Assembly: GCA_965153455.1 (NCBI GenBank)
Contig: OZ234500.1
Coordinates: 8,122,001 to 8,186,000, forward strand
From: Sphagnum compactum
Taxonomy: Eukaryota; Bryophyta; Sphagnopsida; Sphagnales
Length of the DNA stretch: 64,000 nt
Reading direction: 5' to 3'
Both the position numbers and the translations under genes were made by a program. The notes under the pieces are model-generated. The model was given only the letters and a program-made list of their open reading frames with translations. It did no database searches and was not told where the DNA came from. This document shows positions 59,672 through 64,000 of this stretch, in pieces. Within the stretch, counting starts at the first letter, position 1. Each line of letters opens with the position of its first letter.

Positions 59672-60880
59672 GTGGATCATCATGGAGAGGACTATTTTTT
59701 TCTGAGCACATTGCTACATCACAGTGTCAGCTTTAGTGTATTTTTGCTCTCAGTGTCCAAATTTTGGTGGTTGCAGTTCTGCAGCCATGAGAAACTGTAA
59801 AGTAAATTCTGAACTTCACTCAGTTCCATTCCAAGTTTTGTAGATCTAAGTCTTCACCAGCTTTTACAATTCAGTGATAGCCCAGGTACCACTTGCAGCA
59901 TTGCAGACATGCATGCAATTTGAGCATCTTCTTCCCTCTGGTGGCTTATCAATCAAGGCATAGCATTTTCTGCTTATTTGTACCCACATGGGAACAAATC
60001 CATAGTTCTATGGTTGACCATTTAGAGCCCATTGTTTAGAACCTCTTTTCCAAACAAAATCCTTTCAATAAAACATTGAAAGAGGGCCACACCAAATTTG
60101 TTGTTAGGTGTTTATCTCTTGTGTTTGTGTTGTGGACGATCATTTGTCACTGCGGAAACCCTTTTTGACACATAGTTCTATTTTTTATTATTGTGTTGTG
60201 TTCTGCAGCATTTTATATTCTAAAATTTGTATTTGTTGTCAGGCACTAATTAGTTTTATGAATGAACATGATTTGAATATAATGAATAATATGAGATACT
60301 ATAAAATATTGGTATGCAAATAACCCCGATTGTAGTTCTCATAGAATCAATTGTGAGTTCGTTGAAGTTTATTGCAACCCACGTTTTTTGCGTGGTCAAT
60401 GAATTGCCTTGTAACTTAATCCTGCTTTGGAATACTGACTGGTTCTTGAACTTTTGTGGCCACAATGTCTTTGTCTTGATGCCTTTGCCTTCCAAATTTT
60501 GTGCAATGGCCACTTCCAGGTTTTAGGGTGTGAGAACATTTTATTCTTAATGTGTGCACATAATTATGTTATATGTTAATCGTCGAAACAGTTGTAAAAA
60601 GAACCACCAATGAAATAAATACTTAGTCTTGTGTGACAAGAATGTAAATGATAGTTAAGTGTGTTGTCATTTGGATTAGGCCAACATGATGTATATCAAA
60701 ATGTTTCATTGGAATAATAAGTGAAGTGATGTAAAAGTTTAATTTTTTGCAATCTTGGAAAATTATGTCATTCCCAGTGAAATGATGGTAAATTGTAATA
60801 TATAGTTTAGATGATTTTGAAAAATGCACCAATACAAGAAGGAAGTGCATTTATTGAAACATGCAAAAAGATCTAATGTT
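59672..60880. other. PSD 3' flank and intergenic DNA
   Basis: The first several hundred bases probably contain the PSD 3' UTR. No other gene recognised; the frames at 60108-60526 have no domain. A TAGGGTTTGGG-like degenerate stretch begins at about 60884. Confidence 0.45.
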
Positions 60881-60899
60881 AAGGTAGGGTTTGGGTAAA

Positions 60900-63501
60900 C
60901 AAATTTATAGGTTTGGGTAGATGGGTAGGGTTTGGGTAACCCTTATACCCTTCATTAGGGTTTTTAAATAGGTAAACAAAGGGTAAAATAATTTTATGTA
61001 TTTAATAAAAATGAGACTTTTTTTCACATTTTGGAATTTACTTAGACAACTTTTATAGGCCTAAATCTAGTTGGACAATGCACACATGTGATGTCAAATT
61101 ACAATAACAAAATTAATAATATTTTTTTTAAAAAAAATTTACATAAAATGAAAGGTCATTGAAATCAAATTGGACAATGTGCTACTTGCTTTACAAAACG
61201 TAAATGTCAATATAAAAATCAAAATCTACCATATCAATAAGCTCAACATAGTGTGATCTATTCGGTTTTCAAACTTCTCTTCAATCTAATCTAAAAAATA
61301 TGTATCAACATCCCCAAAGTCATCAAGAAACTTAGCCCCTACAAATGATTCACAATCAAAACATCAATCATTTGGCCAATTTTAGAAATTAATACAAGTT
61401 CATTTAAGTTTTGGGTTCCATTGAAGTCGTCATCTTTAAAACCTTCTTATGATTCCAACAAAAGAAAAAATATGTTCTACTTCAATTTAGCTTTCCACAA
61501 TATTTAAAATTTGAGGAACCTATAATAGGAAATTGTGCCTTGTGCACTTTGCACCATTTTAATGGATCTTCATAAGACTCTATAATCATTTGTAAATTTT
61601 GAAAACACCCAAGTTCCCATTGCACCTATAGTCAAAGACAAATTGTTAGTATTACACATTTGACGTAGATATGTTTTATTAAAATCTATGAATACACAAA
61701 ACTAAAAATTATATGTGATTACAAAAACCAAAAACTTACGTTTTCCATGACAATTTGATCAAGTGAGCCAATCTTACACTAAACACCACTAATGGTTGTT
61801 CTTGGGAGCCAACATTTGATGGGTGTTCTATAAAAGGATGAGTTTTTTTATAAGCTAAACAATAAAGGGGAATTAGAGTTTCAGTATCATATCTTGAATT
61901 GTTGCAATTGTGACTTTTTCTATTCCCAAATAATTATTCAAAATAGAAACATCCTTGAATCTAGGATCAAGCATTAGAGCCAACATCATGTGAACTTTTT
62001 TGGAATCAAATGGATGTAAACAATTTTAAAATAGAGTAAACACGTGAGTGACTTCCAATTGCATCTTACTTGCTAACAAAAACAATTTTGCATCAAATTG
62101 AAATGGGGGAATAAAATTCATCTAGATTTCAATTCAAATTTTTCATTGGTCAATTTCACACAAAGGTTAATTGCATTTGCAAGTGCATCATTCAACAACC
62201 AATAACCACAACGTTAATTCAACACACAACTTGATACAATTAGAGCCAAGGTTGAAACAATGAATTTTGCAGTTGCCCAAATGTGTGGTGTTGGAATTCC
62301 GCTTTATAAAATCAATGTTTGTTGATTGTAACAAACATGAATAGTAACCTTAAATGCATGGGCCTACTAAAGCATTGCCATTTTGTAGGCAAACCTTTTT
62401 TTCACTAGTGTGTTTAGCTTTTGTGATCATGTAGCCAAACGAACATTTGTCCATTCCACCCTTCCTTTTCTTGATTTTTTGGCCACGTTATACAAGCTTG
62501 AATTGAAGATTGTGCATATATGATGTTCACATGTTGTAGATTTGAACTTACATTTTCATTATAAGTGGCATATTGGCAAGTTTTTAAAAAGGCATGGCCA
62601 AAACAAACAGCCTCAAATGGTGTCAATATCCCCAATTTTTCATAGGTAATAGTTTAACATTTTAAGACATTTGTTATTGTAGACAAATTTGTGCCTTCAT
62701 TTATTCACATAACAAATAATTTTGTTGGTCAACTTGCAATCCTTAAATGAAGCTTGCGATTAACTAACAAGAGTAATTCCAATAGTGTTTTTTGTTTCAA
62801 ATAAACCAATTGTGACATGTTTTGATTCCCAATCCAATGTTAAGAAATTAATCACAAGGGAAAAAGTATCAAGTGCACTTTTGTTCATCCAAATGTCAAA
62901 TATTACTGTGACAAAAATTGCAACATTAACATAACAAACTTTTCAAGTGTGCGTTTCATCATACAAAACAATATTTCTTTGGTTAGGGTTTTGCATGATG
63001 GAAACACCAATCATGAAACCCTTTGGAAGCCAAATCATTTCACTCATATGTTTTCAATTGTGTTTAAAATGAGTAACCCCTTCACAACAACCAATAGAAG
63101 ATCATCAATGAAAGTTTTTTGTTCTTCATCTGATTTTTTATATGTTGTAGTACAACTAATTGTTTTTGAAATGAAAAGTGAAGTTATAATTTTTTGAACC
63201 TTAGAACAAGTTTGTTTTTCAAAGGCATTTGTTTTAGTAGAATGTTGTCATACAATTTCACTAATGTATATTTAAAAATGTTAGAATGTTTCATTTCACA
63301 ATGTTTTTTCATGGTTGAAGTTCCACTTTTGGTTTTATAAGAGATTAATCCTTTCCTACCTTGAGCTTCTAATCCTAAGACATGAACACCCAAAGCAATT
63401 GAATGACACAAAATACAATGAAGAACATGTTTGATTTCAATTGACACATGTTCATCATCATTGGGTTGAAGAAAACCCAAATAATATATCTTTGATCCCA
63501 T
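60900..63501 (-). mobile_element. Decayed hAT-superfamily DNA transposon
   Basis: Read on the minus strand, many broken pieces appear in the order of a plant hAT transposase (see pseudogene entry). Terminal inverted repeats and target duplications were not found, so the borders are approximate. The AT-rich tail below 61260 may be non-coding element or host DNA. Confidence 0.7.
61260..63501 (-). pseudogene. hAT transposase with BED-type zinc finger, heavily broken
   Basis: The 63501-63184 frame holds a BED-like finger: C29-x2-C32 and H67-x4-H72 with 'GTSTMKKHCEMKH' between. Further down the minus strand come 'LVINFLTLDWESKHVTIGLF' (about 62790-62860), 'KLTNKIICYV', then 62635-62414 with 'FGHAFLKTCQYATYNENV' and 'CITWPKN'. 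Next are pieces like 'NTLVKKRFACKM' and 'GYWLLNDALANAINL'. These correspond in order to blocks of plant hAT transposases. More than ten in-frame stops and shifts make it non-functional. Confidence 0.78.
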
Positions 63502-64000
63502 AGAACCTAAAATTTTGCTTGTTGTTTTAGTGTAACCTATTTATTAATTTGGTGCAAGAGCAAGTTTAGTTGTATGAGATGTATCAATTGATGGAAAACC
63601 AAACAATAATAGTTGTGAATGAGGGTGAGTTGTGGAATGAAATGTGATTTTTTCCATGGGTGTTTCCAAAGGTGCAAGTGGGTGTGTGGGTTGGTGGGAA
63701 AAGGCAGGAGTTTTTCCCAGAAGGTTGTAAAGGCAAAAGTGTCTAATAGGCCCTTTTGCTATATAGGACTAATGATGAAATGTCTTTCACACAATGGGAG
63801 GGCTAACCTAGAAGGTCATTATAGATTTAAGAAAATACATTGGGAAATGTTGATGTTGATGTTTGAAGCTTATGTTTTATGGTTTAAAGTATTCAAGAAC
63901 TTGTTATGGGGGGGAATTGGAATCATGCAAGTTGGATTTAAAGTACATAAAGGCTTTTGGTTTTCATTGAAAGAATAGTCAAAGGGTTTTCAATTGGTGG
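63502..64000. other. Flank beyond the hAT remnant, nothing recognised
   Basis: A plus-strand frame at 63619-63978 is open for 120 codons with stop but shows no known domain and is rich in Trp, Lys and Cys. It overlaps the presumed 5' side of the minus-strand hAT element and is probably fortuitous. Confidence 0.4.

Noticed and set aside
63619-63978. 119-codon plus-strand frame
   Set aside because: No domain, composition like surrounding AT-rich DNA, and it lies at the edge of a minus-strand hAT remnant.

Overview
This window looks like nuclear DNA of a land plant. Five protein-coding genes have GT-AG introns and plant-type products: a Golgi syntaxin, BTF3/NAC-beta, a pectinesterase, an FkbM-type methyltransferase and mitochondrial phosphatidylserine decarboxylase. 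A sixth locus joins a FAD-synthase-like domain to a trihelix DNA-binding domain. They are compact genes set in AT-rich, repeat-rich DNA. The lineage is not fixed by sequence alone. A non-seed plant (fern, lycophyte or bryophyte) is my guess, not a conclusion. All exon coordinates come from reading splice sites and family conservation by eye.

Layout. 1-5.6 kb: AT-rich DNA with a perfect 16-bp inverted repeat, a GC-richer island and a tandem repeat of about 130 bp. 6.3-9.1 kb: syntaxin gene (+). 9.1-14.9 kb: repeat-derived DNA with two tRNA-like (SINE-like) segments and a TAG-dense tract. 14.9-19.5 kb: decayed Helitron (-) with a recognisable 3' hairpin and CTAG end, followed by a GC-richer segment to 20.7 kb that I cannot assign. 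20.7-23.3 kb: AT-rich DNA with degenerate CCCTAAA-like motifs. 23.46-25.41 kb: BTF3 (+). 25.4-33.7 kb: no gene recognised; satellite-like repeats and microsatellites. 34.05-36.26 kb: pectinesterase (+). 37.8-41.7 kb: FAD-synthase-like/trihelix locus (-). 42.7-46.2 kb: decayed Ty3/gypsy retrotransposon (-) with an extra coiled-coil region after pol. 46.58-47.32 kb: small hAT-like transposon with terminal inverted repeats and a near-perfect 8-bp target duplication. 50.14-52.27 kb: FkbM methyltransferase (+). 53.62-59.67 kb: phosphatidylserine decarboxylase (+), 12 exons. 60.9-63.5 kb: decayed hAT transposase (-).

The genes do not form a pathway. Syntaxin-5-type SNARE and the FkbM protein (predicted membrane anchor) suggest endomembrane roles, pectinesterase acts on the cell wall, BTF3 on nascent chains at the ribosome, and PSD makes phosphatidylethanolamine in mitochondria. 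The most interesting points are the apparent FAD-synthase/trihelix read-through ORF, the compact hAT element, and a dispersed repeat family found inside introns of both BTF3 and PSD.
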